Shown: positions 18,098 through 28,504, numbered from the stretch's first letter. The stretch is DNA of 64,000 nucleotides from CAYNFR01 sp964616755 (GCA_964616755.1 CAZTSI010000010.1:22363-86362), one strand, 5' to 3'. Program-made: numbers and translations. The notes: generated by a model from the letters alone, not told the origin.

Positions 18098-18940
18098 TTA
18101 GAGCACTTCTTTACCATCATATTCGATAGGTTTACGATATCCAGCGAAAGGAATCTTTAATATCCCCCAAATATTCATCGTTTGTTGACTATCTGGATAC
18201 GTATCAACCCCATATTTCAATTTTAAATTGTCCACTTGCTCCATTGTGCCAAACAAACGATCCCATAGTGAAAAGATATTGCCATAATTTGTGTCACTAT
18301 ATGGCTGACGATAGTGATGATGCACTCTATGCATATCCGGAGTTACCAAAAACCAAACTAATATTTTGTCTAGAAAAGCAGGCATTTTGATATTAGCATG
18401 TGTAAACTGAGCGAAAACCACGCTTACTGCTTGATAAAACATGATTAACCAAATAGGTGCACCTACAATTAAAACTGCTAAACAAGTAAAGGCAAAACGT
18501 ATTACACTCTCGCCCGGATGATGTCGATTGCCAGTCGTAACGTCAACATGCTGATCACTATGATGAACGACATGAAATTGCCACATCCATTTGACATGAT
18601 GCTCAACCCAATGAGGTGCATAAGCCCCTATCAGATCCATAAGCAAGAGACCGCATACTACATTGGCCCATAAGGGCAAACTAAGCCATTGTAAGATACC
18701 AAAGTTATTATTTGTAGCTAGATCGCTGGTTTTGATAAGTATGAAGGCTAATGCAAAATTGATTAAAATGGTCGTCATTGTAAAAAAAATATTAACCCCT
18801 ATATGCTTCCATCTGTTGTTGGCATATCTAAATAAGGGGATGCCGTTTTCTATGAGCAGGAATAAAGCGATTCCGCCGAACAAAAGAATTGATCGGTGCG
18901 AAGAAGGAATTGTATCGAAATAATTTATCAGTGCGTCCAT
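18098..18940 (-). CDS. Sterol desaturase / fatty acid hydroxylase family membrane protein
   Basis: A 280-residue integral-membrane di-iron enzyme. Four to five hydrophobic helices flank the eight-histidine motif set: HWVEHHVKWMWQFHVVHH (HxxxHH and HxxHH type clusters), HHPGE, and HRVHHHY near the C-terminus. This is the fatty acid hydroxylase superfamily, which hydroxylates or desaturates lipids, carotenoids or sterols using O2. It precedes the glycosyltransferase gene by 9 bases. The substrate is unknown; a membrane-lipid modification is inferred. The divergent 234-base gap to tag shows no confident promoter. Confidence 0.9.
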   Translation of the reverse strand: MDALINYFDTIPSSHRSILLFGGIALFLLIENGIPLFRYANNRWKHIGVNIFFTMTTILINFALAFILIKTSDLATNNNFGILQWLSLPLWANVVCGLLLMDLIGAYAPHWVEHHVKWMWQFHVVHHSDQHVDVTTGNRHHPGESVIRFAFTCLAVLIVGAPIWLIMFYQAVSVVFAQFTHANIKMPAFLDKILVWFLVTPDMHRVHHHYRQPYSDTNYGNIFSLWDRLFGTMEQVDNLKLKYGVDTYPDSQQTMNIWGILKIPFAGYRKPIEYDGKEVL

Positions 18941-19174
18941 AAACTAACCTTATGCAATACAATTTTAATATAATTTTCTGCTGTTCAAGGTGTGTTTCTG
19001 TATAAGATATTAAAAATAAATGGCGTAATTTGGTCGTGACTTCTAACAGGACATTACTTTAGCTCCGACGAATAAAAAAACTAGACCAATAGTCCATCTT
19101 AAAGTAGATTATGAGTCTGTTGTAACTTAATTTTTTTACGTAGTGATTCTTTTTCCGTTCAAAAAGAGACTTTA

Positions 19175-19753
19175 ATGATTGAAAGATGCCCTTGGTGTGG
19201 CACGGCCCCCTTGTATGTAAAGTATCATGATGAGGAATGGGGAGTTCCTGAATATGATAGCCTTGCCTTATTTGAGAAGTTGCTTTTAGATGGTGCACAG
19301 GCAGGTTTGAGTTGGTGGACGATCTTAAGTAAACGAGAAAACTATCGTCGGGCATTCGCTGAATTTGACCCCTCGAATATAGCCTCCTATACCAATGATC
19401 ACCTCGAATTGCTAATGCAAGATTCGGGCATTGTGCGGAATAGATTAAAAATTCAAGCATTTCGGACAAATGCTCGAGTCTACCTAAATATGCTAGACAA
19501 TGGAACAGATCTGAGTAAAATGTTATGGGGTTATATCGATGGCCGACCGATCGTGAATCATCTGCAATCGATGAATGACGTTGTTCCTACTACTCCACTC
19601 AGCGACCGAATTTCTAAAGATTTGAAAAAACTCGGTTTTAAATTTGTTGGATCTACCATTGTTTATGCATTTATGCAGGCAGTCGGTATGGTAAATGATC
19701 ATCTCGTCACATGCCCTAGACATGCTGAAGTACAAAAGCTGTATCAGAAATAA
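19175..19753 (+). CDS. tag: DNA-3-methyladenine glycosylase I
   Basis: Excises 3-methyladenine from alkylated DNA. The 192-residue protein has the zinc-snap ligands Cys5, His18 and a C-terminal NDHLVTCPRH (His-x3-Cys). The core YHDEEWGVPEYDS and GAQAGLSWWTILSKRENYR are diagnostic of TAG. The acidic residue corresponding to E. coli Glu38 is Asp39 here (LDGAQAGLSW), a conservative change. The gene is monocistronic and converges with the aminotransferase-fold gene across 22 bases. Confidence 0.95.
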   Translation: MIERCPWCGTAPLYVKYHDEEWGVPEYDSLALFEKLLLDGAQAGLSWWTILSKRENYRRAFAEFDPSNIASYTNDHLELLMQDSGIVRNRLKIQAFRTNARVYLNMLDNGTDLSKMLWGYIDGRPIVNHLQSMNDVVPTTPLSDRISKDLKKLGFKFVGSTIVYAFMQAVGMVNDHLVTCPRHAEVQKLYQK

Positions 19754-19775
19754 ACAAATTAAATACTCTATCTTA

Positions 19776-20924
19776 TTATGTACTTTCTGATCGAATGAGG
19801 GTTGCTAATGCCTTAAGATCTGCACTGGTATTATAGACATGAGGCGATATACGAAGAGCATCACCACGAAGACTAAGGCTTATTTGAGCTGCTTTTGTTT
19901 TAACAAAAATCGAATCTAGGCTAACGTGAGCTGGCGGGCGAATACCAAACAGATGCCCCGCGCGATATTTTTTATCCACCGTCCAACCACACTCTTCCAC
20001 TTCTCGTACAAAATCTAAGCAAATATCCAGAACATATGCCTGGATACCTTTTACCCCCCATGTCAGCAATTGCGATATGGCTTCTGTAAGCATCGGTACA
20101 TGTATAAAATTGGATGCTTCGCCGACTTCATATCTTCGAGCATAGGTTCTATATTCAGCTTGGTATTTTACTAAATTTTCAAAACGTTGACTTTCTGAGC
20201 GATTAATCCAACTTTCTTCGATAGGTATACCGTGGTCAAAAGACTCATTATAGTAAGCCAAACCGATGCCGTACGGCCCCATCAACCACTTATAACCCGC
20301 GACAATTAAAGCATCTACGGGAATTTTATCGAGATCAAATGGCATGACCCCGATGGATTGTGTGCCATCGACGATTAGTTTGACCCCATGCTTTTTTGCC
20401 TTTTGGCTAATGGCTGACAATTGAAAGATAGTACCATCTGACCAATGCACATGAGGTATTGCAATGGCTAATACTTCATCATCTATTTGCGCTATAATTC
20501 GGTCGTTCCAAATTTCTCCCCTTGAAGCAGAAGTCAAAGTTGGGGATATTGTTTGAAGTTGAATTCCTTTGCTTTGAGCTAAACGCAACCAAGGATATAC
20601 GTTGCTGGGAAATTGCTCTGAGACAACCATGATACGTTTCCTTTTCCCTACAATCAAATTTTGAATAACATTAGCCATACCATAGCTCACACTTGGAATT
20701 ACGACAATTCGCTCAGGATGGGAGGCATTTATGAGTGTCGAAAACTTCTTTCGCAACTCGTCTACTGATACGAAAAAATCATCTTGACTTATTTGCGGAG
20801 GATATTCTTTTATCATAAGTGATTTCTGCCCCACTTCAGAAACAGACCTTAACTGAGGAGACATGTACGCCGCATTAAGATAAATGCCTTCTTTAAGATT
20901 AAACAAATGCTTTTGACAATCCAT
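19776..20924 (-). CDS. Class V aminotransferase-fold PLP enzyme (cysteine-desulfurase-like)
   Basis: A 382-residue PLP enzyme. The PLP lysine is Lys212 in AGYKWLMGPYG, and the aspartate contacting the pyridine nitrogen is Asp186 in IVDGTQSIG. The N-terminal LNAAYMSPQLRSV replaces the usual LNNA/LDNA start of class V enzymes. The HVHWSDGT segment is shared with isopenicillin-N-epimerase-like and kynureninase-like members. No catalytic cysteine loop of true cysteine desulfurases is apparent, so desulfurase activity is not supported. The reaction is unassigned. It is monocistronic. Confidence 0.88.
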   Translation of the reverse strand: MDCQKHLFNLKEGIYLNAAYMSPQLRSVSEVGQKSLMIKEYPPQISQDDFFVSVDELRKKFSTLINASHPERIVVIPSVSYGMANVIQNLIVGKRKRIMVVSEQFPSNVYPWLRLAQSKGIQLQTISPTLTSASRGEIWNDRIIAQIDDEVLAIAIPHVHWSDGTIFQLSAISQKAKKHGVKLIVDGTQSIGVMPFDLDKIPVDALIVAGYKWLMGPYGIGLAYYNESFDHGIPIEESWINRSESQRFENLVKYQAEYRTYARRYEVGEASNFIHVPMLTEAISQLLTWGVKGIQAYVLDICLDFVREVEECGWTVDKKYRAGHLFGIRPPAHVSLDSIFVKTKAAQISLSLRGDALRISPHVYNTSADLKALATLIRSEST

Positions 20925-21157
20925 TTATTGATGGTTTAGTGAGCCAAGATTAGGATTCTTCAGCAATGGATATACTTTTTCCTAAATTTTTATCATGAAG
21001 AATTTTATTTAAAGTCCTAATTAAACTATTAGAGTCGACTTCAAGTCTAATTTGAGGCGAAATAACTTCTTGAAGGTAATGTTTGAGTCCTTTGTTAGTA
21101 TAATGTTAATAAGGATTACTAAGCCTTTATATATGCCATAATGTTAATATGACGGGC

Positions 21158-21165
21158 TATCTTTG
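21158..21165 (+). promoter_or_regulatory. -7 promoter element of the RND efflux operon
   Basis: TATCTTTG matches the TAnnTTTG consensus exactly and lies 31 bases before the adaptor ATG at 21197. No clear TTG -33 element is found at the expected spacing. The rest of the 272-base gap from 20925 is AT-rich and shows no gene. Confidence 0.5.
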
Positions 21166-21196
21166 GCCTTCTTTTTAATGAGCGTTTAATCTATTT

Positions 21197-22291
21197 ATGA
21201 GACCTTTAGCTATAATTTTTTTGTGTTTACTCGGAATGTTTTTGTTTAAGACATATTATTGGGATAAGAACAAATCTAATGATTCAAAAACGCCTAAGGC
21301 TTCGGGTCAGATGGTATCTGACACGAGTGCTTCAACTTCAGCAAGGCAAAACAATGTTCTTTCGGCTGATATTTATGTAGCTAAACTTTCAGATAATAGT
21401 TCTACCATCTACGCTACGGGCACGATTATGCCCAATGAGGAAGTTGAAATAAAAAGCGAAGTAGCAGGAAGAATTATCGATCTCAACATAAAAGAAGGTG
21501 GCTTTGTGCAAAAGGGTCAACGTGTAGTTAAGTTGGATGATCGTGATCTTACAGCACAATTAAAGAAACTGGAATACGAAGATCAACTTGCTGCGCAAAT
21601 TGAAGCACGGCAAAAGAAGTTATTAGACATTAATGCTATCAGTAAGGAAGAGTATGATATGGCGGTAAACAGGGTAAAAACTCTCAGCGCTGATCGTGAA
21701 TTATTACAAGTGCAAATAGAGAGAACCTCTATTCTAACTCCCTTCAGTGGACGAATGGGATTGAAGTCGATCAGTGAAGGAGCATATATCACACCTGGCC
21801 AGATCATTGTAAATATAGTACAGTCCAACCCAGCAAAAGTTGACTTTAGCATTTCTGAAAAATATAGCAATAAAATATTCGTTGGGCAAAAGTTGAGCTA
21901 TACGATAGATGGTTTTAACGATGTCTTTACAGCTGAAGTGATCGCCATTGATCCTAAAATCGATGAAAATCTGCGCACATTGCGAATCAGGGGAAAGTCG
22001 GCAAACAATCAAGGAAGACTATTGCCTGGCATGTATGTGCGACTAGAGATACCAATCTCTGAAACTAGCGCGATTATGCTTCCTACCGAGGCCATAGTAC
22101 CGATCCTAAAAGGCAAAAAAGTATATGTGCTCAATAATGGAGTAGCTGAAGAACGTCTCATTACCACGGGCTATCGATCTAATGCATACATTCAAGTAGA
22201 AAAAGGTCTCAGTATCGGTGACTCTGTCATAGTGAGCGCCTTAATGACCATCAAACCTAATATGCCTGTACAAGCCCGAAATGTCTTTTAA
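21197..22291 (+). CDS. RND efflux periplasmic adaptor (membrane fusion protein)
   Basis: A 364-residue HlyD/AcrA-type adaptor that bridges the inner-membrane pump and outer-membrane channel. An N-terminal membrane segment (AIIFLCLLGMFLFKTYYW) anchors it. The lipoyl half-motifs are GRIIDLNIKEGGFVQKGQRVVKLDD and RTSILTPFSGRMGLKSISEGAYITPGQII, with a coiled-coil hairpin between (about residues 115-180). A beta-barrel and membrane-proximal domain follow (LLPGMYVRLEIPI, IMLPTEAIV). There is no lipobox. It is the first gene of a three-gene efflux operon, 41 bases upstream of the pump gene. Confidence 0.94.
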   Translation: MRPLAIIFLCLLGMFLFKTYYWDKNKSNDSKTPKASGQMVSDTSASTSARQNNVLSADIYVAKLSDNSSTIYATGTIMPNEEVEIKSEVAGRIIDLNIKEGGFVQKGQRVVKLDDRDLTAQLKKLEYEDQLAAQIEARQKKLLDINAISKEEYDMAVNRVKTLSADRELLQVQIERTSILTPFSGRMGLKSISEGAYITPGQIIVNIVQSNPAKVDFSISEKYSNKIFVGQKLSYTIDGFNDVFTAEVIAIDPKIDENLRTLRIRGKSANNQGRLLPGMYVRLEIPISETSAIMLPTEAIVPILKGKKVYVLNNGVAEERLITTGYRSNAYIQVEKGLSIGDSVIVSALMTIKPNMPVQARNVF

Positions 22292-22332
22292 TATCTACCC
22301 TCGATTAATCATATAGCTAACTCACCCTCCAT

Positions 22333-25300
22333 ATGTCATTATCAACACTAAGCATTAAAAGACCCGTTTTAGCGATTGTTATGAATCTGCTGATTTTGAT
22401 ATTCGGTCTTATCAGTTTTAAATATCTAGGTGTCAGAGAATATCCATCGATCGATCCGCCAGTCGTATCTGTTAGGACTAACTATCCAGGTGCTAATGCT
22501 GATATTATAGAATCTCAAATCACCGAGCCATTAGAAAAGGCAATAAATAGTGTGCCGGGTATTCGATCTATAAGTTCTTCGAGTAATCAAGGATCTAGCT
22601 CCATTTCGATCGAGTTTAATCTTGATGTAGATATGGAGTCAGCGGCAAATGATGTCAGAGATAAGGTTTCTCAAGCTATGCGCTCACTTCCAAGAGATAT
22701 AGATGGCTTGCCCACCGTAAGTAAGGCTGATGCGGATTCTGAAACGATTTTTGTAATGCAGCTCAAAAGCACAGAAAAATCGTCCTTGGAATTGAGTGAT
22801 TTCGCAGAAAATGTGATTATGCCAAGATTCGAAACAGTCAATAACGTTAGCGGTGTTAGAATTTGGGGGCAAAAGCGTCCTTCGATGCGCATATGGATGG
22901 ATCCTTCAAAAATGGCTGCACAAAGCGTAGTTTCACAAGATATTAAAACAGCCCTTGATCGAGAAAATGTAGAATTACCAAGCGGAACGCTGCAAGGTGA
23001 CAACACTGAATTGACTGTCAAAACATTAGGACGATTTACTACAGAAGAAGATTTTAATGATCTCATCATAAAAACAGATGGTGCAAAGATTATTAGACTT
23101 CGAGATGTTGGTTTCGCGGTTGTCGGTCCTGAAAAGGAAGAGGGAATACTGCGGATCAATGGAGTGCCTCAAGTGGGGATAGCCATCAGCCCACAGCCGG
23201 GCTCTAATTACTTAGACATAGCAGAAGAAGTTAAAAAGCGGTATGAAATAGTCAAGGCCGACCTTCCTGATGATATGGAATTAGGGATTTTCTTAGATTA
23301 TACCACCTTCATCACAAAGTCTATTGATGAAGTAAAGGAAACCCTGATTATCGCCATTGGACTGGTTATATTCATTATCTTCTTATTTTTTAGAGATTGG
23401 ATTTTAGCCGTACGTCCTTTGATTGATATTCCGGTATCCTTAATCGGGACATTCTTTGTCATGTTTATTTTTGGATTTTCTATTAATGTCTTGACCTTAC
23501 TGGCCATTGTCTTAGCCACTGGTCTAGTGGTGGATGATGGTATCGTTGTGACAGAAAATATATTCAAAAAATTAGAGGAGGGCTATGGCCCAATTGAGGC
23601 GGCGATCAGGGGCTCTAACGAAATCTTTTTTGCCATTATCTCTACCTCTATATCCCTTGCGGCGGTATTCTTACCCGTCATTTTTATGGATGGATTTGTT
23701 GGCAAGCTCTTCAAAGAATTTGGCATTGTGCTTGCTTCAGCGGTTATCATAAGTGCGTTTGTCTCACTGACACTTACTCCGATGCTTAATGCTTATCTTA
23801 TACGAAAAAAGGAGAAAAGAAATTGGTTTTACGAGTCAACAGAACCATTCTTCAAGAGAATGGAAAATAGTTATCGACAAGGACTTACAGCTTTTTTTGG
23901 CTACAGATGGTTAGCATGGCCTCTATTTATTGGTGTAGGATTCATGATATTCTTTTTTGGCAAGCAGCTAAAATCTGAATTGGCCCCATTGGATGATAGA
24001 AATGTTTTGAGTGTTTCTATGGCAACGCCTGAGGGGTCTTCTTACGAATTTATGGATGATTATGTCATGAAAGCCTATAATGTATTGGTAGAGAAGATAC
24101 CTGAGAATGCAGGTATTTTGACATATACTGCACCTGGTTTTACCGGTTCTGGAGCATCTAACACAGCTTTTGCGCGTATTGCATTAACAGAAAGTATTAC
24201 TAGAGAGCGAAGCCAAACAGAGATCAAGGATGTCGTAAATGCTGAATTCAGAAAAATGCCTGATGCACGAGCCTTTGCCAGCGAACAACAAACAATAGCA
24301 CAAAATAGACGAGGTGGATTACCTGTGCAGTATGTGCTGCAAGCACCTGATTTTGAATACTTGCGTGCGTATATTCCAAAATTCTTAGAAATAGTAGAAA
24401 AGGATCCGACTTTTTCGCTCGTAGACCTAAACCTAAAATTTAACCGCCCCGAACTTAATATTACTATCGATCGCTCTAAGGCAAAGAGCATGGGGGTATC
24501 TGTGACGGACGTGGCAACCACTATGCAATTAGCTTTTGCCGGTCAGCGATTTGCTTATTATACCAGAGAAGGCAGGCAGTATCAAGTGATTGGTCAATTT
24601 GATCGCGAAAACCGTGACGAACCCGTGGATCTAAAATCCCTGTATGTCAAAAACAATCAAGGGCAAATGATACAGTTAGACAACATCGTGACGGCTGAAG
24701 AGCAAAGTAACCCGCCTCAATTGTTTCATTATAATCGATTTATGAGTGCTACGGTTTCTGCAGGACTCGCCCCAGGGCGAACTATTGCCGAGGGCATTGC
24801 GGCCATGGATGCCGCCAAAGATCAATTAAATGATCCTGCAATCCGAACGGAGTTGACGGGTGATTCGCGTGACTTCCAAGAAAGTTCTAATAGTACGTTG
24901 TTTTCTTTCGTATTGGCTTTGCTCTTGGTCTATTTGATTTTAGCCGCTCAATTTGAGTCGTTTATGGATCCCTTTATTATAATGTTGACCGTACCTCTAG
25001 CCATTGCCGGTGCTGTGTTCTCCCTTTGGTTTTTTGATCAGACGCTCAATATATTTAGTCAGATTGGTATTATTATGCTCGTAGGATTAGTGACTAAGAA
25101 TGGAATCTTAATTGTAGAATTTGCCAATCAATTGCGAGAAAAAGGTATGAATACTCGAGATGCGGCTCTTCAAGCGTCAACAATGCGTATGCGTCCTATT
25201 ATCATGACCACATTAGCCACTGTTTTTGGAGCTACACCGATCGCACTCGCCTTAGGTGCAGCCGGACAGAGTCGTATGTCAATGGGTATCGTTGTGATGG

Positions 25301-25455
25301 GAGGACTATTATTTTCTCTCGCGCTAACTTTATACGTGATTCCGGTGATGTACACCTATTTATCTCGAAATAAAAATTACGACTTGATTAGGCAGATAGA
25401 CGAAATTACACTTAACGAACACACAGAATTGCCTAAAGAAACTGTTGTCGGATAA
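22333..25455 (+). CDS. RND multidrug efflux pump, HAE1/AcrB family
   Basis: A 1040-residue proton-driven inner-membrane pump of full length. It has twelve membrane helices and two large periplasmic loops. The proton-relay residues are present: Asp401 and Asp402 in GLVVDDGIVVTEN (helix 4) and Lys922 in LVTKNGILIVEF (helix 10). The N-terminal SIKRPVLAIVMNLLI, the porter motif YPGANADIIESQITEPLEKA and the C-terminal MRMRPIIMTTLATVFG are classic HAE1 signatures. It forms a tripartite system with the flanking adaptor and TolC-like protein. Drugs, bile-like compounds or lipids are possible substrates; none can be chosen from sequence. Confidence 0.96.
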   Translation: MSLSTLSIKRPVLAIVMNLLILIFGLISFKYLGVREYPSIDPPVVSVRTNYPGANADIIESQITEPLEKAINSVPGIRSISSSSNQGSSSISIEFNLDVDMESAANDVRDKVSQAMRSLPRDIDGLPTVSKADADSETIFVMQLKSTEKSSLELSDFAENVIMPRFETVNNVSGVRIWGQKRPSMRIWMDPSKMAAQSVVSQDIKTALDRENVELPSGTLQGDNTELTVKTLGRFTTEEDFNDLIIKTDGAKIIRLRDVGFAVVGPEKEEGILRINGVPQVGIAISPQPGSNYLDIAEEVKKRYEIVKADLPDDMELGIFLDYTTFITKSIDEVKETLIIAIGLVIFIIFLFFRDWILAVRPLIDIPVSLIGTFFVMFIFGFSINVLTLLAIVLATGLVVDDGIVVTENIFKKLEEGYGPIEAAIRGSNEIFFAIISTSISLAAVFLPVIFMDGFVGKLFKEFGIVLASAVIISAFVSLTLTPMLNAYLIRKKEKRNWFYESTEPFFKRMENSYRQGLTAFFGYRWLAWPLFIGVGFMIFFFGKQLKSELAPLDDRNVLSVSMATPEGSSYEFMDDYVMKAYNVLVEKIPENAGILTYTAPGFTGSGASNTAFARIALTESITRERSQTEIKDVVNAEFRKMPDARAFASEQQTIAQNRRGGLPVQYVLQAPDFEYLRAYIPKFLEIVEKDPTFSLVDLNLKFNRPELNITIDRSKAKSMGVSVTDVATTMQLAFAGQRFAYYTREGRQYQVIGQFDRENRDEPVDLKSLYVKNNQGQMIQLDNIVTAEEQSNPPQLFHYNRFMSATVSAGLAPGRTIAEGIAAMDAAKDQLNDPAIRTELTGDSRDFQESSNSTLFSFVLALLLVYLILAAQFESFMDPFIIMLTVPLAIAGAVFSLWFFDQTLNIFSQIGIIMLVGLVTKNGILIVEFANQLREKGMNTRDAALQASTMRMRPIIMTTLATVFGATPIALALGAAGQSRMSMGIVVMGGLLFSLALTLYVIPVMYTYLSRNKNYDLIRQIDEITLNEHTELPKETVVG

Positions 25456-25495
25456 TGATAATAGAAATTCAAGAAGAACTAAATTGATAGATGGT

Positions 25496-26791
25496 ATGAG
25501 GAATATTTGGTGTGCAATATTAATTACTAGTTTTTTACGCCTCGAGGCACAAGAAATTCTATCACTTTCAGGTGCTATTTCTATTGCAATGGAAGAAAAT
25601 TTTGGAATTAAAGTTGTGAAACTACAGGAAAGGGCCAGCGAACTACAAATCTATAAAGCCAACGTGGGCATGACGCCTAATGTTGATTTGAATGCCAATC
25701 TTGGTCTTTCGGGTAATAATGTAAATCAAACTTTTACGGATGGAAGAGTCATAAATCGTTGGGGTCGCACGGTTAGCCCAGGGGTAAATGTGTCAGCCGA
25801 TATGATACTCTATGACGGCGGTCAGATGCAGGCTGCCTTTGATCGTCTTGGATTGTTAAATGAGTTGACCGTTCTTCAGTCCAAAGTGCTTATTCAAAAC
25901 ACCATCGTCGAAGTCATGAGAGCATATTATGATATAGATCGAATAAAAGAAACAGTCAATTACCTTAATATTTTAATCGGTTATTTAAATGAGCGCTTAA
26001 AAATAACGGAAGAACGATGGATCGTTGGTCAAGGTTCTAAATTGGATTTTTTACAATCAAAAACAGATCTCAATGCACAATTGGTGGATCTAAAACGAGC
26101 TGAAAATGAACTTAAAAACGCCAAAGTCCGCTTGAACGGTTTATTAAATCGAGATCCTTCGATAGATTTTGATACCCAATCAGATCAGTACGAAATAAGA
26201 GACTATGCATTGGATGAACTGTTTGAAGTAGCGTTAGTCGAAAATCGTGATCTAATTGTTTTGCAGAAATCAGTAGAAATCAATAAGAAAGAAGAAGAAC
26301 AACGGCAAGCTGCTATGAATCCTACCCTTGCGGCTAACGGCAGTCTAGGTTACAGCTACCTCAATACAACGGCTGGGTTCTTGTTGTCCAACCGAAATAT
26401 TTTTACGAGCTTAGGCGTGACAGGTAGAATGCCCATCTATGATGGAAGCAATCGCAAGAAGCAAATAGAAATTGCTAAGTTGAATACTCAAATCGCAGAA
26501 ACCCAGCAAGAAAATGTCCAAATCCGAATCCAAAACGATTTAGCTATTGCCTTTAATCAATATATGACCGATCGCGAATTATTGACATTTGAAGAAGAGA
26601 ATCGTCTCGTAGTCGAGGAAAACTTGATTATTTCGATTGAAAAATTTCGCTTGGGCGGATCTACCATTTTGGAATTAAATGAAGCACAGCGCAGCTATGA
26701 CACTTCTCTCAATCGACTAGTAAACGCCAAGTTTAGCGTCAAGTTATCGGAGTTAGAACTATTGCGGCTGAGTGGTTTAATTGCCCGTTAA
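25496..26791 (+). CDS. TolC family outer-membrane efflux protein
   Basis: A 431-residue outer-membrane channel completing the RND system. The signal peptide is MRNIWCAILITSFLRLEAQ, with the mature protein from EILSLSGAISIAMEENFGIKV, a typical TolC opening. Two repeated long helical hairpins follow: ERWIVGQGSKLDFLQSKTDL in the first half and EKFRLGGSTILELNEAQRSY in the second. A TTG 51 bases upstream (25445) is in frame and overlaps the pump gene. The ATG at 25496 is preferred because it gives a compact signal peptide. The 3' end overlaps the convergent CRTAC1-like gene by 15 bases. Confidence 0.92.
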   Translation: MRNIWCAILITSFLRLEAQEILSLSGAISIAMEENFGIKVVKLQERASELQIYKANVGMTPNVDLNANLGLSGNNVNQTFTDGRVINRWGRTVSPGVNVSADMILYDGGQMQAAFDRLGLLNELTVLQSKVLIQNTIVEVMRAYYDIDRIKETVNYLNILIGYLNERLKITEERWIVGQGSKLDFLQSKTDLNAQLVDLKRAENELKNAKVRLNGLLNRDPSIDFDTQSDQYEIRDYALDELFEVALVENRDLIVLQKSVEINKKEEEQRQAAMNPTLAANGSLGYSYLNTTAGFLLSNRNIFTSLGVTGRMPIYDGSNRKKQIEIAKLNTQIAETQQENVQIRIQNDLAIAFNQYMTDRELLTFEEENRLVVEENLIISIEKFRLGGSTILELNEAQRSYDTSLNRLVNAKFSVKLSELELLRLSGLIAR

Positions 26792-28504
26792 TCTACGTTT
26801 ATAACCTATCCACACAAATAGTGCTATGAGTACGGATAGTGCCATTAACATGTAAGGTCTTTTTTGTTTGGATTTAGTTTCCTCTATTACAATAATAAGG
26901 CTATCGATAGGAGGGTTTAAGAGTATCTGTGTATCGCCTCCTGTCCAACGTACTATAAGGCTATCGATTTGGTCGTCAACTCCTAAACCAAAATGAGCCA
27001 GCGCACTATTCTGAGAAATATGACTTGAACCTCCACCGTCAATTTCCCTTATTTGTCGCTTTGATTTAGTGACTATTTCAACTCTGGAGCCTAATCCGCG
27101 GCTCTCAGATTGCACACCCACCAATTTCACCTTCGCCCAATGAAGAGGAGATTGGAGTTCGTTGATAAAAAGTTTTGTTCTTGACGAGTCTGGATAGTCT
27201 CTAATGGGGTTTTGATTTATGACAAGAATATCCAGATCGCCATCATTTTCCATATCAAATACAACGCTACCTCGTCCTATACCATAATCATTTACCCCAG
27301 CGAGCCGAGCGACATCCTCAAACTTTCCCGATTTATTTTCAAAAAGAAAATTACCCATGGCCGTGCAGTTTGGATTAAGATCGCCATTTACGACATATAA
27401 GTCGACATCGCCATCATGATCGAAGTCCTGAAAATGCGCCCCCCAGCTGATTGTAAAAATATGCGTTCCTAGCTCTTTCGCTTTATTCATGTAGGCTTGA
27501 TCAACTCCTTGGCTAAGCATAAACTTGTTAAACTTTATGTTCGTAAAAAAGTAATCCAAAAAGCCATCTTCATTAACGTCGGCTAGTGCTGTACTCATGG
27601 CATTGATGCGCAGATCTAAGCCCAATTCTACTTCGGCATATGTAAATATTTTACGGGGATATTCATTTTTAAGAACATAATTAGGTGTGGCCTTGTACCC
27701 AAAATCGTGATTAACGATGATGTCTTGATCCCCATCATTATCATAGTCTGTGAACAAGCCACCAAATCCAAATCCGCTATGATTGAGTCCATAACGATCA
27801 TATTCATTTTTAAAGTAATTGCCTTTCTGATTAATCAATAGGTAGCCCTTTGCTATTCGGCTAGCATTTACAATTGTGGCATCATTAATCTCTGTTAAAG
27901 GGCCATCATAATCCAAAAAATAATTGCCTACATAGAGATCAGGATAACCATCCCCATTGACATCGCCAAATGAAGCTCCGGTGCTAAATGCATATAATTG
28001 ATCTAAACCGTATTCCGCTGTGGCATCTCTAAAAGTACTGTCTCCATTGTTGAGAAATAGCAGATTAATCGCCTGAGGTATGACTTGCACTGAATCAGCT
28101 CTTGTGCTTGTGGTAATGAAAATGTCTACCCATCCATCACGATTTACATCTGCCGAAGCAACGCCAAGAGTGACAAATTTTCGAGTCAATGTCATTCCTG
28201 ATTGATCAAAAATGTTGATGAAGCTCGCCATACCTGTATTGACAAGTAATTGATCATCTGCTAATCCGCCAGTAATATAGAGATCCTCGAATCCGTCATT
28301 ATTCAAATCAAAAACGCAGGCTGCACCACCAAACAAGCCTTCAAAAACGCGGTATTGGTGCACAATGCCAGCGTCTTCAGCTATGTCTTTGAACTGCAAT
28401 TGTGCAGAAATAGTCAAGTGGTAGAATGAAGCGCAAACAACAAAAGCAATTTTTTGCCAATAAGTTTTGTCGTCACAGATTCTTTTACAACCCTTGCTAT
28501 TCAT
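26777..28504 (-). CDS. CRTAC1-like FG-GAP/UnbV protein with C-terminal membrane anchor
   Basis: A 575-residue exported protein. An N-terminal signal segment (IAFVVCASFYHLTISAQ) precedes seven or more calcium-type repeats such as FDLNNDGFEDLYI, ADVNRDGWVDIFI and GDVNGDGYPDLYV, forming a beta-propeller. An ASPIC/UnbV domain (about residues 455-540) has GSRVEIVTKSKRQIREIDGG and LAHFGLGVDDQIDSLIVRW. The end is a single hydrophobic helix (MLMALSVLIALFVWIGY) with a basic tail KRRLTGN, suggesting tail anchoring. It overlaps the haloperoxidase gene by 8 bases, so the two are translationally coupled. A carrier or scaffold for the haloperoxidase is inference. Confidence 0.85.
   Translation of the reverse strand: MNSKGCKRICDDKTYWQKIAFVVCASFYHLTISAQLQFKDIAEDAGIVHQYRVFEGLFGGAACVFDLNNDGFEDLYITGGLADDQLLVNTGMASFINIFDQSGMTLTRKFVTLGVASADVNRDGWVDIFITTSTRADSVQVIPQAINLLFLNNGDSTFRDATAEYGLDQLYAFSTGASFGDVNGDGYPDLYVGNYFLDYDGPLTEINDATIVNASRIAKGYLLINQKGNYFKNEYDRYGLNHSGFGFGGLFTDYDNDGDQDIIVNHDFGYKATPNYVLKNEYPRKIFTYAEVELGLDLRINAMSTALADVNEDGFLDYFFTNIKFNKFMLSQGVDQAYMNKAKELGTHIFTISWGAHFQDFDHDGDVDLYVVNGDLNPNCTAMGNFLFENKSGKFEDVARLAGVNDYGIGRGSVVFDMENDGDLDILVINQNPIRDYPDSSRTKLFINELQSPLHWAKVKLVGVQSESRGLGSRVEIVTKSKRQIREIDGGGSSHISQNSALAHFGLGVDDQIDSLIVRWTGGDTQILLNPPIDSLIIVIEETKSKQKRPYMLMALSVLIALFVWIGYKRRLTGN

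Noticed and set aside
22671..23159. 162-codon open frame antisense to the RND pump gene
   Set aside because: It lies wholly within a well-supported gene and shows Ser/Thr-rich low-complexity composition expected of an antisense shadow. There is no signal, domain or upstream start context.
24075..24521. 148-codon antisense frame in the RND pump gene
   Set aside because: Same reasoning: an overlapping strong gene on the other strand and no recognisable protein features.
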